DNA of 64,000 bases from contig NC_134013.1 in assembly GCF_040712315.1 (NCBI RefSeq), positions 43,756,501 to 43,820,500 of the forward strand. The letters are read 5' to 3'. The notes under the pieces are model-generated. The model saw nothing but the letters and a program-made list of their open reading frames with translations. It was not told the origin of the DNA and searched no databases. Made by a program: the position numbers and the translations under genes. This document shows, in pieces, positions 22,563 through 36,619 of this stretch; position 1 is the stretch's first letter, and every line of letters begins with the position of its first letter. Origin of the DNA: Castanea sativa (taxonomy: Eukaryota; Streptophyta; Magnoliopsida; Fagales; Fagaceae).

Positions 22563-23989
22563 TGAAGGAAAAAATCTGGTTTTGTATCTCATACAAAACA
22601 CATAGCGGAAGCAACAAACAAGGATCTATTTCATTCATGATTGATAACGTGCACTATGTAAATTTCCGAATTTAAGAACAAGATGACATACCTTGGTGTA
22701 GAGAAATTCAAAACAAAGATTAGAAGCACTTGGGAACACTTTCAATCTTCACTTCAATTCCACTTTACGCCCAAGATGTGTGGTCTCTCAATCAGTTTTT
22801 CAAAGGGAGAATGAAAGTGTGTCTCACACTCTCTCACACACACCGTTTCTTATTTCCTCTAATAAAAATTATGTATGTTTCTCCCTTTATAACTAACTGA
22901 TTATCTAATTGGGCTGGCCTATTGGACCTTTCCAATTGGGCTTTAGTGTGTGGCTTGGAGTGAGACCAAAAGGGACCAATAAAGCACTAGCTCCAATGGG
23001 CCTTGGGCTTTTCCGTCAACTCTTGACAAGTCCAAAGTTACCATTAATTATATTTAATACCACTATATAAATATAATTGCACTCTAGGCCTTATTAATAA
23101 ATTATATCCCAAGACTTTATTATACATGCAACCCCTTCATAAAATATTCGTAGTAACACAAAGTCATAAATGTAGACTGCTACTTTATAAATTATTACAT
23201 TTTATCCTTGAGTACCCGGTTTAATCCTTTAAAGTTATTCATTATATATTTATGAAATCCAATTTCATAAATATATACTTTAGTAATTTCTTACTAAAGT
23301 GGTTAGGCCTAACTCTCTGAATAACTGAACCCATTAAACTTATCTCAAGGGAATATTTGATATCTCCATCAAGAGACTATGAATTCCATCTTGAGAATAT
23401 ATGTTCCATCAACACTAAATGTGGCTGCCCAACATACTGAGGTTTTGATCGTCACTTTAGATCTCACTCCTGATATATCAAAGCAACCTACACCTTATGA
23501 TCAGGTCCATTATTCTCTCAAGATTAAGAGTTCATGCAAATAGAAGTCGTGAGATTTATTATTCATTTGACAGTTGTTAGGAGAATAATAAATCTCACAG
23601 CGATCCCGTTCAATATGTCTTAACTCTTAAAACATATCAACATATCCACTAGAAGTCTCCACTTCTATGATCAAGACAAATCATCTTAGTTGATACGTTA
23701 TAGTCTTCGCAGATGAAATGCCCAATTTCATCACCGACTACGAACTATAAATTCTGAGTTTACAAAGAACTTGTGATTTACATCTTCTGTGACTTTTCAC
23801 ATAAATCACATACAATGCATCTCATGGACTGTATGATAATGTCCCATATTCATGTTACCATTATTTTAGATAATAATAAAATAACTTTATCAATCACAAT
23901 ATTAAGTCATACATCATGTCATACATAATGTCATACATAATATCATACATAGTATCATACAATAGGATTTAAGGGCACTAATCTTAACA
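22563..23989 (-). repeat. A 5' LTR
   Basis: It matches the 3' LTR along its length with scattered differences and is slightly longer because of one more copy of a CATACATAAT-like unit near its U3 start (23910-23960). Confidence 0.95.
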
Positions 23990-24106
23990 CTAACATCTTC
24001 CCAAGAGTGTACCTAAACTCCGAACCCATATCTTTGGTAGCAAGATCAAAAGGTCCTTCCTCGAAGGGACACTATATATATGGTTCCTAGACCATTGTAA
24101 AAACTA
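23990..24106 (+). repeat. G2 5' LTR, last piece
   Basis: Resumes with CTAACATCTTCCC after A and runs to the primer site at 24109; the exact LTR end is within a few bases of 24106. Confidence 0.65.
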
Positions 24107-24739
24107 GGTGGCGACTCCCCCCTTATGCCCACAGTGGTGATTACACTAGGGATAGTAAGTTTAATTCCTATGTGTCTTGTTTCTTAACCTTAATAAAAAC
24201 TATTTCAATACTTGTTTGCACACACATCACCTGTTCTTTTGTCCCTTAACCTCAGTTGGTGATGAGTGGGAAGGTGGAAGGCCTCATTCAGGTCCAAATC
24301 ATCCGAAGTTCATCCCACCAACTCACAATCGCTGTCATCGCTTATAATGGGATTTGAGTATGTTAAAGGTTTGCTACCAATCCACTATGGGGTCCACTTA
24401 GGCCCTTGATTGGAATCACAGCCCACCTAGTTGTGAGTGACCTACCTATCTATCCCTTTAGCCTTAGGGAGCCTACCCACACTAGAGAGATCCTAGATCC
24501 TATCATAAAGGATACCATTTATATATCTCTTGTTGGTTCAACCATATATCATGTGTTCACCTAATTCTAAAGAACAAATAAAAGATGTAAAGAATGGAAA
24601 GGGATGAGTCTAAAGCTATGGTATACCCTAAGATGTCATGGGATAAAAGAAATGAAGTTCTCACATATAAGAAACTTATCCTTAAATCCAAAGGCATATC
24701 TTAACTCGAAAGGTAATAAGACCATAACCTAATTGATAT
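24107..24739 (+). other. G2 primer site and leader
   Basis: The primer-site-like TGGCGACTCC is at 24109-24118. The rest looks noncoding; I see no gag. G2 resumes at 40760 after the C insertion. Confidence 0.6.
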
Positions 24740-25789
24740 AGAAAGCTCAAAAATGTGTGAAAACATAAGAGCTGTTTAGACCTCCAAATTAAAAATTATG
24801 GCTCGGTTGATTTTACTCTAACTTAACTAAGTGCGAAATAGAGTAAATGTGAGCGTACAAACAATAAAACTACTCTAAGCCATATTCATCATATATCAAC
24901 AATAAAATGAAATCTAAAAAAGTAGGAAAGAAAGATGCAAACACAAGATAACACCGAGACATATTATTGAAGAGGAAATCAAAAAGCTCAGCAAAAAACC
25001 TCTCTGCCGCCCTCTAAGCGGTAAATCGATCCACTAGAGAATAAGTTGGAGTACACGATTAACAAAAGACCCTCCAAGCCTAGTCTACCCCATGTACTTG
25101 AGCCCTTCAAGCTCCTGCTACCAACTAACTTGACGAAGCCTTGTCTTCTCTAGCTCTCCAGATCATGCAATTCAGCCCAATTGCATCCACCAAACAAGTG
25201 GCTTCTTCCAATGCTTCCAAGTAGCAGGAAAACCTCACTTTACACTCAGAATGGGTGCGGTAAGTGTTTGGGCCATCAACCTCTCAAGGATATGGATATA
25301 GAGAGGTAGGAGTTTAAGGAAAACCACAAAGGATTGTGTAGAGGATTGTGGGTATACCAATCTCTAACTCTCAAGGGTTGTATCTAGGGTTTTCTCTCTG
25401 AAAAGCACTCCTTACAATATATGGATAATGAGGGTATATATAGTGTGGGTGAAGATATGGTGTAATAGATATGCCAAAATAGCAAAACAAATTGGTTCGC
25501 GGGTATTTTGCGAGAAGGCCTTACCCACGAATTACTCTCGAAAACCAGCTGTGCATTCCAATCATGTGCTCTACACATGGCTCACTTCGTGAGAAGGCTT
25601 CTCACAAAACTTCTCACGAAATCCACTTTGTCTTCAATAGGCGCTTGAGTCTTCACACTCTTTCTCACACACAACCCATACAATGAAATCCCACATAGAA
25701 TACAGGGTAAACATGATTGAACATAATTACAATCAAATTTGGCACAGAATTAAAGTCAACACAAAATAGTTGTAAATAACAACTTTACA
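24740..25789 (-). repeat. C 3' LTR
   Basis: Closely matches 39700-40759. The reverse strand starts TGTAAAGTTGTTATTTAC. The first base of the plus-strand edge is A where the other LTR has T. Confidence 0.9.
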
Positions 25790-26484
25790 ATCTCCCCCTT
25801 TGGCTATTCCGTGACAAAACCTCTAAAACAGACTCTATACTTAAACGTGAGTTTGGGAACAATGGTAAAACTCACTCACACCTAATCTAGAAGCTGTGAA
25901 GCACTTGCACGTATACACATGTATCCTGAAACACTCACACACAAACAAAACTTTCATTAAGCTTATGACAAGTTGAATACAAGGTACGTATAGAAACAAG
26001 TAAAATGCGATTAAGGAATTAAACAAGATATAAACTATGAAGTATAACTTGATTAAACATAAACAATCACTAAAGAATGACTACAATGAACATTTAACTA
26101 GTAAATGATCATCCAGACATGCAATGCAATTAAGAGCAATGCAAAAATCAATTGCATGTCCAACACACAATCAATGCAAAACACAAAAGGTATTTGCATT
26201 AAGGATACAAGATCCAACAAGGGCACAAGTGTGTAGTACTAAAGATAATGTATGCATTAATCTAAAAGTACTTAAAAAGCTACAAAGCAAGGATACAAAT
26301 ACAAAGTACTATAAATAAACTAAAATGTTAAACTAGAGTACTTTAAAGATTTAAAAGAAAGCAATGTAAATATCCAAGAGTTATAAAAACTATAAAGGTA
26401 AAAGAAAGTAGACTACTAAAACAAAAGTAAACTACTAAACCACCACCAAAATAAACAAATATCTATGATATGCTATGCTATGCT
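25790..26484 (-). other. C polypurine tract and 3' noncoding region
   Basis: The reverse strand reads GCCAAAGGGGGAGAT next to the LTR, and GGTTTTGTCACGGAATAGCC just before it; D has GGTTTTGTCACGGATTGCC. The remainder is A-rich and noncoding. It continues at 34767 after B. Confidence 0.75.
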
Positions 26485-27905
26485 TGAAAGAAAAAATCTG
26501 GTTTTGCATCTCATGCAAAACCCACAGCGGAAGCAACGAACAAGGATCTATTTCATTCATGATTGATAACGTGCACTATGTAAATTTCAGAATTTAAGAA
26601 CAAGATAGCGTACCTTGGTGTGGAGAAATTCAAAACAAAGATTAGAAGTACTTGGGAACACTTTTAATCTTCACTCCAATTCCACTTTACGCCCAAGATG
26701 TGTGGTCTCTCAATCAGTTTTCAAGGGAGAATGAAAGTGTGTCTCACACTCTCTCACACACCGTTTTTTTTTTTTTCTTTTCTCTCATCTAATAAAAATT
26801 CTGTATGTTTCTCCCTTTATAACTAACTGATTATCTAATTGGGTTGGCCTATTGGGCTTTAGTGTGTGGCTTGAAGTGGGACCAAAAGGGACCAATAAGA
26901 CACTAGCTCCAATGGGCCTTGGGCTTTTCCGTCAACTCTTGACAAGTCCAAAGTTACCATTAATTATATTTAATACCACTATATAAATATAATTACACTC
27001 TAGGCCTTATTAATAAATTATATCCCAAGACTTTATTATACACGTAACCCCTTCATAAAATATTCGTAGTAATACAAAGATATAAATGTAGACTGCCACT
27101 TTGTAAATTACTACATCTTATCCTTGAGTACCCGGTTTAATTCTTTAAAGTTATTCATCATATATTTATGACATCCAATTTCATAAATATATACTTTAGT
27201 AATTTCTTACTAAAGTGGTTAGGCCTAACTCTCTGAATAACTGAAACCATTAAACTTATCTCAAGGGAATATTTTATATCTCCATCAAGAGACTATGAAT
27301 TCCATCTTGAGAATATATGTTCCATCAACACTAAATGTGGTTACCCAACATACTGAGGTTTTTACCGTCACTTCAGATCTCACTCCTGATATATCAAAGC
27401 AACCTACACTTCATGATCAGGTCCATTATTCTCTCAGGATTAAGAGTTCATGCAAATAGAAGTCGTGAGATTTATTATTCATTTGACAAAATATTAGGAG
27501 AATAATAAATTCACAGCGGTCCTGTTCAATATGTCTTAACTCTTAAAACATATCAACATATCAACTAGAAGTCTCCACTTCCATGATCAAGACAAATCAT
27601 CGTAGTTGATACGTTATAGTCTTCGCAGATGAAATGCCCAATTTCATCACCGACTACGAACTATAAATTCTGAGTTTACAAAGAACTTGTGATTTACATC
27701 TTCTGTGACTTTTCACATAAATCACATACAATGCATCTCATGGACTATATGATAATGTCCCATATTCATGTTACCATTATTTTAGATAATAATAAAATAA
27801 CTTTATCAAACACAATATTAAGTCATACATCATGTCAAACATAATGTCATACATAATATCATACATAGCATCATACAATAGGATTTAAGGGCACTAATCC
27901 TAACA
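26485..27905 (-). repeat. B 3' LTR
   Basis: It starts TGAAAGAAAAAATCTGG and ends CTAACA (plus strand). The long hairpin found in other copies is damaged here (near 27465-27515). The U5-end hairpin at 26502-26520 is perfect. Confidence 0.95.
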
Positions 27906-27919
27906 ATCTCCCACTTGCC
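27906..27919 (-). other. B polypurine tract
   Basis: The reverse strand reads GGCAAGTGGGAGAT, identical to A. Confidence 0.85.
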
Positions 27920-30900
27920 CTAAAGACTATTATGTACTAATCTAACTCCCATTCCTTCCAAATGTGACTCGAAAGTCCTTTGAGGCAAGGCTTTGGTAAA
28001 GGGATCTGCTAGATTATTTGCACTTTCAATCTTTGCTACCACAACATCTCCACGAGCAACAATGTCTCGAATAATGTGGTCCTTCCTCTCAATGTGCTTT
28101 CCTTTCTTGTGATTCCTTGGATCTTTGGATTGTGCAACCGCTCCACGATTGTCACAAAAAAATGTGATGGGAACTTGCTCCATTCTCACAACACCAAGAT
28201 CAGAAAGGAATTTCTTGAGCCAAACAGCCTCCTTTGCTGCTTCACAAGCAGCAACGTACTCGGCTTCCATGGTGGAGTCCGCAATACAAGATTGCTTAAC
28301 GCTCCTCCAACTTATGGCTCCACCTCCCAAGGTGAAAACACATCCTGAAGTGGATTTTCTGAAATCTAGATCTAACTGAAAGTTTGAATCTGTATAGCCA
28401 ATGGGAATCAAATCCTCACTAAGGTAAACAAGCATATAATCTCTCGTTCTCCTAAGATACTTGAGAATATGCTTTATAGCTTGCCAATGTTTTGGTCCTG
28501 GATTTGATTGATATCGGTTAATCATGCCAACTGAATAACAAATATCTGGTCTAGTACAAAGCATGACATACATGAGACTTCCCACTGCAGAAACATAAGG
28601 AACTTGTCTCATCATATTTTCTTCCTCTTGAGTCTTAGGTCTTTGGTCATCAGACAGAGGAACTCCATGTCTAAAAGGAAGTAATCATTTCTTGGAGTTT
28701 TGCATGCTAAACCGTTCTAGGACCTTATCTATATATCCAGCTTGTGATAAGCCTAACATCTTATTCTTGCGATCTCGCCAAAGCTTGATCCCTAGAATAA
28801 AGTTAGCCTCACCCAAGTCTTTCATATCAAATTGGCTTGACAACCAAACTTTAACCGATGACATTACCCCTACATCATTCCCAATGAGTAGAATATCATC
28901 AACATAAAGCACTAGGAACATTACTACTTTGTCTCGATGTCTTTTGTACACACATGGTTCATCAATATTTTGTTCAAAACCAAATGACTTGATTGCTTGA
29001 TCAAATCTGATGTTCCATGACCTAGATGCTTGTTTAAGTCCATAAATAGACCTATTCAACTTGCATACCATATGCTCTTGGTTCTTCGCTATGAAACCTT
29101 CTAGTTGCAACATGTATATTTCTTCTTCAAGATTGCCATTAAGAAATCCAGTCTTGACATCCATTTGTCAAATCTCATAATCATAATGAGCAGCAATGGA
29201 TAAGAGAATTCTGATAGATTTAAGCATGGCTACTGGCGAAAAAATTTCATCATAATCAATACCTTCTTTTTGTGTATACCCTTTCGCCACTAGTCTTGCT
29301 TTAAAGGTTTCAACCTTTCCATCTATCACTCTCTTTCTCTTGTAAACCCATTTGCAACCAACAGGTTTAATGCCGTTAGGTGCCTTTACAAGATCCCATA
29401 CATGATTGGAATCCATAGAATCCAATTCAGATCTCATAGCTTGGACCCAATGATGTGCATCTATATCATTCATTGCTTCATCATAAGTGTAAGGATCCGA
29501 TTCAGCCTCTTCTAAGATAGCCTCATAAGTTTCTCCCAAACCTATGAATCTTATAGGAGGCCGAATAATTCTCCCACTACGACGAGGCACCTGTGTACTA
29601 GACATCTCATGAGTAGTATCTTGTGGTGTATCTAATACAGTCACATCATCCCTAGTTTCATCCATTGGTTGTTCAACTACAGGTTCATTCATTTCAGCCA
29701 AGACAACTCTACGAGTAAAATTATTCATATAGTCATTTTCCAAGAATTTGGCATTTGTGCTAACAAACACTTTATTATCCTTATGACTATAGAATAAACC
29801 TCCAACTGTTCCTTTTGGATACCCTACAAAAAATACCACTTCTGTTTTAGACTGTAACTTGTCAGACTTTCCTTTCAACACATGTGCTGGACAACCCCAA
29901 ATGTGGAGATGTCTCATACTAGGCTTACGCCCATTCCACAACTCTACAGGTGTTTTAGGAATAGACTTCGAAGGTACTAAATTCAGAAGATACATTGCAG
30001 TATTTAAGGCATATCCCCAAAAAGAAATTGGTAGAGTCGAGTAACTTAACATGGACCTAACTATATCTAAAAGAGTCCTATTCCTTCTTTCTGCTACACC
30101 ATTTTGTTGTGGAGTTCCAGGTGCAGTCAATTGGGATATAATCCCATTTTCAGTCAAGTAATCCTTAAAATCACCAAGAAAGTATTCGCCACCTCGATCA
30201 GATCGAATGGCCTTTATGTGTTTACCCAATTGATTCTCAACTTCAGCCCTAAACTCTTTGAACTTTTCAAAAGCTTCGGACTTCCGTTTCATTAGGTACA
30301 CATAACCAAATCTCGAGTAATCATTAGTGAAAGTAATGAAACACTCATAGCCACCTCGTGCTTGGATTGACATAGGACCACATACATCTGAATGTACTAG
30401 TTCTAGCAAATCTTGCGCTCTTCTACCTTTTGTATTAAAAGGTCGTTTGGTTATCTTACCTTCCAAACAAGATTCGTAAACTGGAAAACCATCAAAGTCC
30501 ATGGGCTGTAAAAGTCCATCTTTGATTAGTCTTTGAATCCTACTTGAATTGATATGACCTAAACGCAAGTGCCATAGATATGCATCACTAGTAGAAGGAA
30601 ACTTTCTCTTTAATGATTTCACATGAGAGTTACTATCTAATTCAGAATTATATAATTCATGCTTATCAGGAGTTAAAATATAAAGACTATCCACAATATT
30701 GCCAGAACAGATAAACACTTTATCCTTCTTTGTTACAACATTGTCTTTCAGGATAACACAATATCCATGTTTACCTAAGTAAGTTGCAGAAATTAAATTC
30801 CTACGAACATTAGGTACATACAAACAGTCTTCTAATATTAAAACTTTAGACTTAAAACACAAATTAAACACTCCAACAAAGCTTTCAACCTAATCTTGCT

Positions 30901-31887
30901 CCCATCGCCCAAAGTAAGAAATAGTTCTCCCTCATTCAACTTTCGGTCTTCCTAGAACCCCTGCAAAGAATTGCAGATATGATTAGTACAACCTGAATCC
31001 ACACACTAGGAATCTGTTGGATTCTGTACCAAACATATTTCAAGAAGAAATGAACTTTTCATACCTTTATTCTTGGCAGCCTTGTATGTTGGACAATTCC
31101 TCTTCCAATGTCCTTTCTCACCACAATGGAAACACTTTCCTTTGGTTTTCTTTCCTTTATTGGCAACCCCTAAGGCAATTTGCTTACCATCTTTTTTAGT
31201 GAAGTCCTTCTTCTTCTTCTTCTTACCCTTGCCTTTCGACTTAGGTTGAGAAGTAGAAGCTTCACCCACATTGGCTTCAGCACTAGAAGTACCAAGGATG
31301 CCTTCCGCCGCCACTAACTCATTCATTAATTCAAACAAAGAATAAATCTTTTTGTTCATGTTATAATTGAGTCTGAATTCCTTGAATGATTCTGGTAGTG
31401 ACTGGAGTATCATATCCACTTGGGATTCTCCATCAATGTCAGCACCTAAAACTTCTAATGTGTTCAGATTAGCAATCATCTTAAGACAATGCTCTCTCAC
31501 TGAACTTCCTGCAGCCATTTTGGTATTATAAATTTGCCTCATGGTTTCTTTCCTTGCAGAACGGCCTTGCTCACCAAACATCTCCTTCAGACTATGCATT
31601 ATGTCCGAAGCAAGTTCTACATCCTGCATTTGATGCTGTAGAACATTTGAGATAGATGCTAGGATGTAACACTTGGCCATCTCATTAGATTTCTGCCAAC
31701 GATCATATCGTTGTTTTTCCTCAAGAGGAGCATCTAATGAAGGAAATTTAGGACATGGTTGAGTAAGCACATACTTGTGCTCTTCAGCAGTAAGAACAAT
31801 GGACAAATTTCTTTTCCAATCAACATAGTTGGATCCAGTCAGTTTGTTTTGGTTAAGAATAGAAATAAGTGGGCTAAATGATGCCAT
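27920..31887 (-). pseudogene. gag-pol: B gag-pol polyprotein, few breaks
   Basis: Gag starts at 31887 with MASFSPLISILNQNKLTGSN and includes a canonical knuckle CFHCGEKGHWKRNC near 31130 after a lysine-rich stretch. Breaks: TAG at about 31003-31005 replacing Trp just before the protease motif CVDSG, a frame change between 31003 and 30871, TGA at 29165-29167 replacing Trp, and TGA at 28682-28684 replacing Gly. From 30871 to 27920 the frame is otherwise continuous: integrase finger HLRLGHIN, core motifs [15 protein letters not shown] and [16 protein letters not shown] with YVDDILL near 28905, RNase H with TSGCVFTLGGG. The integrase finger reads YESCLEG where A has CESCLEG, so one zinc ligand is lost. 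Confidence 0.93.
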
Positions 31888-33343
31888 GAAAAAATCTGAA
31901 TATAATAAGTAAATTAGACATTATCAATTTAGCATAAAAGCATATAATATGGAACCTTAATGAAACCATAAAATAACATATGCAACGACAACCCAATCTC
32001 ATATTCAATATCCCTCAGCATAGAGTGAGCATAAAATACTATGATTGATTGAGAACTATTCTCATTATTAGTGCTATCATGATAACTCTTATCAAACATT
32101 AATAATATGCCGTTTTACATTTAGCCTCTAAGTAATAATAGTAAGAAGTCAGCCTAGAGGATACTATAATACTTAGTCTAGTGTATACCATTGTCTAGAA
32201 TTATGTGTAACCACATTTCATCCCTTTAACAGGCTTATTTTGTAGTACCATGATAAAGCACCCTCCGCATGGAATGCAAAACTCGAAGCTAAGACAAGGT
32301 GTTTATCAAACCACTATAAACCAAGAAATTCAATCTTGTAGGACCATGAAATAAATACTCTCCGCATGGAATGCTAAGCTCGAGGCAAAGACAAAGTATA
32401 TATTTCACACTACTATGAACCAACAATGGAGGCCGTGAGATCCAACCCTTGAATCTCTCTCCCACTAGATATTTTAAAATAAAGGTTTTTAAGATCAAAA
32501 ACTATAATAATGCTAGACACGTTAAAAAAATAATCCTAATCTCATTAGGAATAAATTTCATTAAACTAGCATTAACGTATATAAATATATATATATATAA
32601 CGTAATAAAAATCTTTATTATATATAAAAATCTATATTATATTATATATAATATAATATACCAATTAATATAGATAATATTTATTTAATTACATTATATT
32701 ATATATATACATATTTATTGGACATCAAGACAACGTCCAACAAGACAATTGCCATGGGATTGTCGTATTATTTATCATGGTTGGCCATCAAGGAATTGTA
32801 TTTTAAGACAATCCATGAAGTTAAGTTTTGTCTCATGCAAATGACAACTTTATATGTAAAAGTTCATGCATGAACTGTGGGCCATCAAAAATGGATCCCT
32901 TATATGATTAATATATAATATTCGGCCATCACCTTTTCTAAGGTATTCAAAATGACCAAGCCATGCGTGAAGTCAACCCGTGCAACAAATTCAAACCATG
33001 CAAATTGAATTCAAAGTCAAACGGTCCAATAACTGAAGCAGTTTTCCTTTTCAAGCGGTTACTTCATCAATTAATAACTACCATAAGGCATGCAATCCGT
33101 ACATCAACTATGAAATAACAATCAATGCATCAACACTCAATTGTATTCATATCCAAGCACTTTTCTACAAGACAAGGCTTCACACAAAAACAATATATCC
33201 TTGTGAAGAAACGGATATGTATATACAAATGATGCAATTCTCTTCATTATATTCATATGATGCAGAAAATTAAAAACACAAAGACAACGGTTTTTCTTAA
33301 ATTCTAAAATTTAATCACATATTATACAATCATGATATGAAAA
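31888..33343 (-). other. B leader with CTCCGCATGGA-type repeats
   Basis: No coding sequence. Related to the A leader near gag, with CTCAGCATAG at 32014 and CTCCGCATGG at 32263 and 32360, then diverging toward the primer site. An A/T-rich stretch is at 32575-32710. Confidence 0.65.
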
Positions 33344-33359
33344 CCTGGCTCTGATACCA
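33344..33359 (-). other. B primer-binding site
   Basis: The reverse strand reads TGGTATCAGAGCCAGG, as in A. Confidence 0.92.
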
Positions 33360-33361
33360 AT

Positions 33362-34761
33362 TGAAAGAAAAAATCTAGTTTTGCATCTCATGCAAAACCC
33401 ACAGCGGAAGCAACGAATAAGGATCTATTTCATTCATGATTGATAACGTGCACTATGTAAATTTCAGAATTTAAGAACAAGATAGCGTACCTTGGTGTGG
33501 AGAAATTCAAAACAAAGATTAGAAGCACTTGGAAATACTTTTAATCTTCACTCCAATTCCACTTTACGCCCAAGATGTGTGGTCTCTCAATCAGTTTTCA
33601 AGAGAGAATGAAAGTGTGTCTCACACTCTCTCACACACCGTTTTTTTTTTCTTTTCTCTCATCTAATACAAATTCTGTATGTTTCTCCCTTTATAACTAA
33701 CTGATTATCTAATTGGGTTGGCCTATTGGGCCTTTCCAATTGGGCTTTAGTGTGTGGCTTGAAGTGGGACCAAAAGGGACCAATAAGACACTAGCTCCAA
33801 TGGGCCTTGGGCTTTTTCGTCAACTCTTGACAAGTCCAAAGTTACCATTAATTATATTTAATACCACTATATAAATATAATTGCACTCTAGGCCTTATTA
33901 ATAAATTATATCCCAAGATTTTATTATACACGTAACCCTTCATAAAATATTCGTAGTAATAAATTACTACATCTTATCCTTGAGTACCCGGTTTAATTCT
34001 TTAAAGTTATTCATCATATATTTATGAAATCCAATTTCATAAATATATACTTTAGTAATTTCTTACTAAAGTGGTTAGGCCTAACTCTCTAAATAACTGA
34101 AACCATTAAACTTATCTCAAGGGAATATTTTATATCTCCATCAAGAGACTATGAATTCCATCTTGAGAATATATGTTCCATCAACACTAAATGTGGTTAC
34201 CCAACATACTGAGGTTTTGACCGTCACTTCAGATCTCACTCCTGATATATCAAAGCAACCTACACTTCATGATCAGGTCCATTATTCTCTCAGGATTAAG
34301 AGTTCATGCAAATAGAAGTCGTGAGATTTATTATTCATTTGACAGTCATTAGGAGAATAATAAATCTCACAGCGGTCCTGTTCAATATGTCTTAACTCTT
34401 AAAACATATCAACATATCAACTAGAAGTCTCCACTTCCATGATCAAGACAAATCATCGTAGTTGATACGTTATAGTCTTCGCAGATGAAATGCCCAATTT
34501 CATCACCGACTACGAACTATAAATTCTGAGTTTACAAAGAACTTGTGATTTACATCTTCTGTGACTTTTCACATAAATCACATACAATGCATCTCATGGA
34601 CTATATGATAATGTCCCATATTCATGTTACCATTATTTTAGATAATAATAAAATAACTTTATCAAACACAATATTAAGTCATACATCATGTCAAACATAA
34701 TGTCATACATAATATCATACATAGCTTCATACAATAGGATTTAAGGGCACTAATCCTAACA
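33362..34761 (-). repeat. B 5' LTR
   Basis: Matches the 3' LTR with small deletions (for example near 33960) but keeps the long hairpin at about 34320-34370 that the 3' LTR has lost. Confidence 0.95.
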
Positions 34762-34832
34762 ATGCTCCCCCTCAAACTATGCATCTCCCCCTCAAATTTT
34801 CTCCCCCTTTTTGACCAGAATGGCCAAGAAGG

Positions 34833-35969
34833 CTAGAACTGCTCGAACTCGGATTTCGAGTCTTCTTGTTGTTGTTGCTACTGCTCCATCTACTACTCCG
34901 TCATCATTTCATCAATCTGAGACGAGAGTGCAGTGATTAGGCCTTCAATATAAGTAAATTGAGTGGAGGTGTTCTACACATGAGATTCAAGCATGTCGTA
35001 TATCTGCTCAACCTATGCATTGAGATGATCAAGGCGATCAAGTGCCCGTGCACGTGCTTAGGAAGAAGGTTATGCAGAGCCCTCTGGGGCTGATGTGAAC
35101 CTGTCAATCTCCTCCTCTATGTCCCCACCTTTTTCCTAAACATTGTCCCTTGGGATTTGAAAAATGCCAGTCTTTGATCTGGTGATGTGGGCTTTGCTTC
35201 AGGTCACTGTTTGAACACCAATCGGATAATCCCTTTGCACCAAGGTAAGACCACTCAGAAACTTCATCCTTGTCCTTGCAATAAGAGCCATAATTAGACT
35301 TGGAAATGGAAAGTCTGTTCTTGAATTTTTCTTAGTGATTCATTTGGTCAAGAGGTAGTAGATGTGACCACATAAGTCGATCTCCTTATGTGTGAAGAGA
35401 TCATACAAGAAAATAACTCTTGGTCCAGACAATGTGGTCAAGTTCGTCACCTAGTAAAGATTATGGAGCATTATATGGGCTAATGTCCTCATCCTCGGGT
35501 TGAAAGGAATTGTGTTCAATGACTTCCTTTTGAGAGTGCCACCGAGGAGTTTTGCCATTGGCTCAAGAGAATCCAATCTATCATCATATTGGATAGAAAT
35601 TTGTTGAGGTGGTGGACGAACTTCTAATACCTATTGAATAGAGTCCTTCGTGATAAAGAAATCTCTTTGCCTCACCCAACAACTTATGCGCTCCCCTTCC
35701 ACAAGGGCATTTGCAAAGAATTCCCTTATGATTTTGGAGAAGACATTCCCACTTGGGTTCAGCAGCTTTGTCCATGTTCTTTCCTTGAACACTTCTGAAA
35801 TGAAGTTCTCTTCAAGGGTCTACATATTGACAACCCTTTCCATGATGATCGGGGCCTTCTTGTAGAAATCATTGTAGGCCATGTCTGCCTTAATGCTTTG
35901 AAAATTCTCTAAGTTTGAGCATGGATGCTTTGATGATTTCTTTGAGGCCGAATGCTTTGTAAGAGACAT
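34833..35969 (-). pseudogene. C ORF2, putative plant transposon protein
   Basis: It starts at the ATG at 35967-35969 (MSLTKHSASKKSSKH), directly after a TTTTTGTAG splice-acceptor-like sequence. The basic, Ser-rich N-terminus parallels D ORF2. The middle has VFKERTWTKLLNPSGNVFSKIIREFFAN, where D has an EFYSN segment, and FNPRMRTLAHIMLHNLY. A C-terminal coiled-coil-like stretch (DRLDHLNAQVEQIYDMLESH type) and a glutamine run end at 34833-34835. Several in-frame stops, for example near 35640 and 35450, break it. It is clearly diverged from D ORF2, and homology rests on position, layout and weak similarity. Function is unknown. Confidence 0.6.
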
Positions 35970-36619
35970 CTACAAAAACAGTCACAAAACATAAAGATAC
36001 AAGTACAAAAATGCAAAGCAAGAACACAAACTTGATTAGTACCAAGTTAGTCCATAAACCAAACACAAAGTCCTAAACAGAACATAAACAGTATCACAAA
36101 ATCATGGTATGAGTGCTAAACATGTAACAACATTTATCTAGCATGAGTGATATGCAAAACATGATAAGTGAACAAGTGTGTGCATCAAGTGTGCATGTGG
36201 TGTGCATATGTGATGCATGACTAAGCACATTTGGGTCAAAGTGTGTAAAACACACAACCAATGATCAAAACATGATAAACATGTATAATTATGGTAATCT
36301 CCAAAGTTTGGTACTAATCGGAGTCCAAAACAACATCAAAATGTCATTTGGGCATTTTATCAAACACTTGGTATGCACCAACACAAACAACATGCAAACA
36401 ATGCATGAACATATAAAAATCTCACCTAATACATGTTGAAATGCCACAAGGGGCCAACATAAACACAAACAAAGCAAATAGGACAGAGCCCAATCAAGAA
36501 ATTGAAAAAATTTTCTTAAAGTTTCCTAACCCTTTTTCAAAAATATATCCAACTTATGCAAAACCTGGAATCTAAGGCTTAATCTAAGGAAATAATGAGA
36601 AAGAGTGATCAAACATACC
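35970..36619 (-). other. Candidate 5' UTR intron of C ORF2
   Basis: The reverse strand has donor CTAAG|GTATGTTTG at 36619 and acceptor TTTTTGTAG ending at 35970, directly before the ATG. Both match plant consensus well. The inferred intron is 650 bases and contains no coding sequence. Confidence 0.6.

Larger units (their letters stand above)
15775..23989 (-). mobile_element. A: complete-length Ty1/copia retrotransposon
   Basis: Both LTRs, primer site, polypurine tract and a perfect 5-base target duplication CTAAC (15770-15774 and 23990-23994) are present. The element is about 8.2 kb and inserted in the G2 LTR. The gene order protease, integrase, RT, RNase H identifies Ty1/copia. It is close to B throughout. 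The polyprotein is broken by at least three stops and two deletions, so A is not autonomous. Confidence 0.95.
26485..34761 (-). mobile_element. B: complete-length Ty1/copia retrotransposon nested in C
   Basis: Perfect target duplication ATGCT (26480-26484 and 34762-34766), two LTRs, primer site and polypurine tract; about 8.3 kb. It is of the same family as A but belongs to a subfamily with different LTR end bases (TTTTGCA where A has TTTTGTA). The polyprotein has fewer breaks than A. Confidence 0.95.

Noticed and set aside
25384..25686. Short frames on both strands
   Set aside because: Inside the C 3' LTR, with no similarity to proteins and not kept in the other C LTR.
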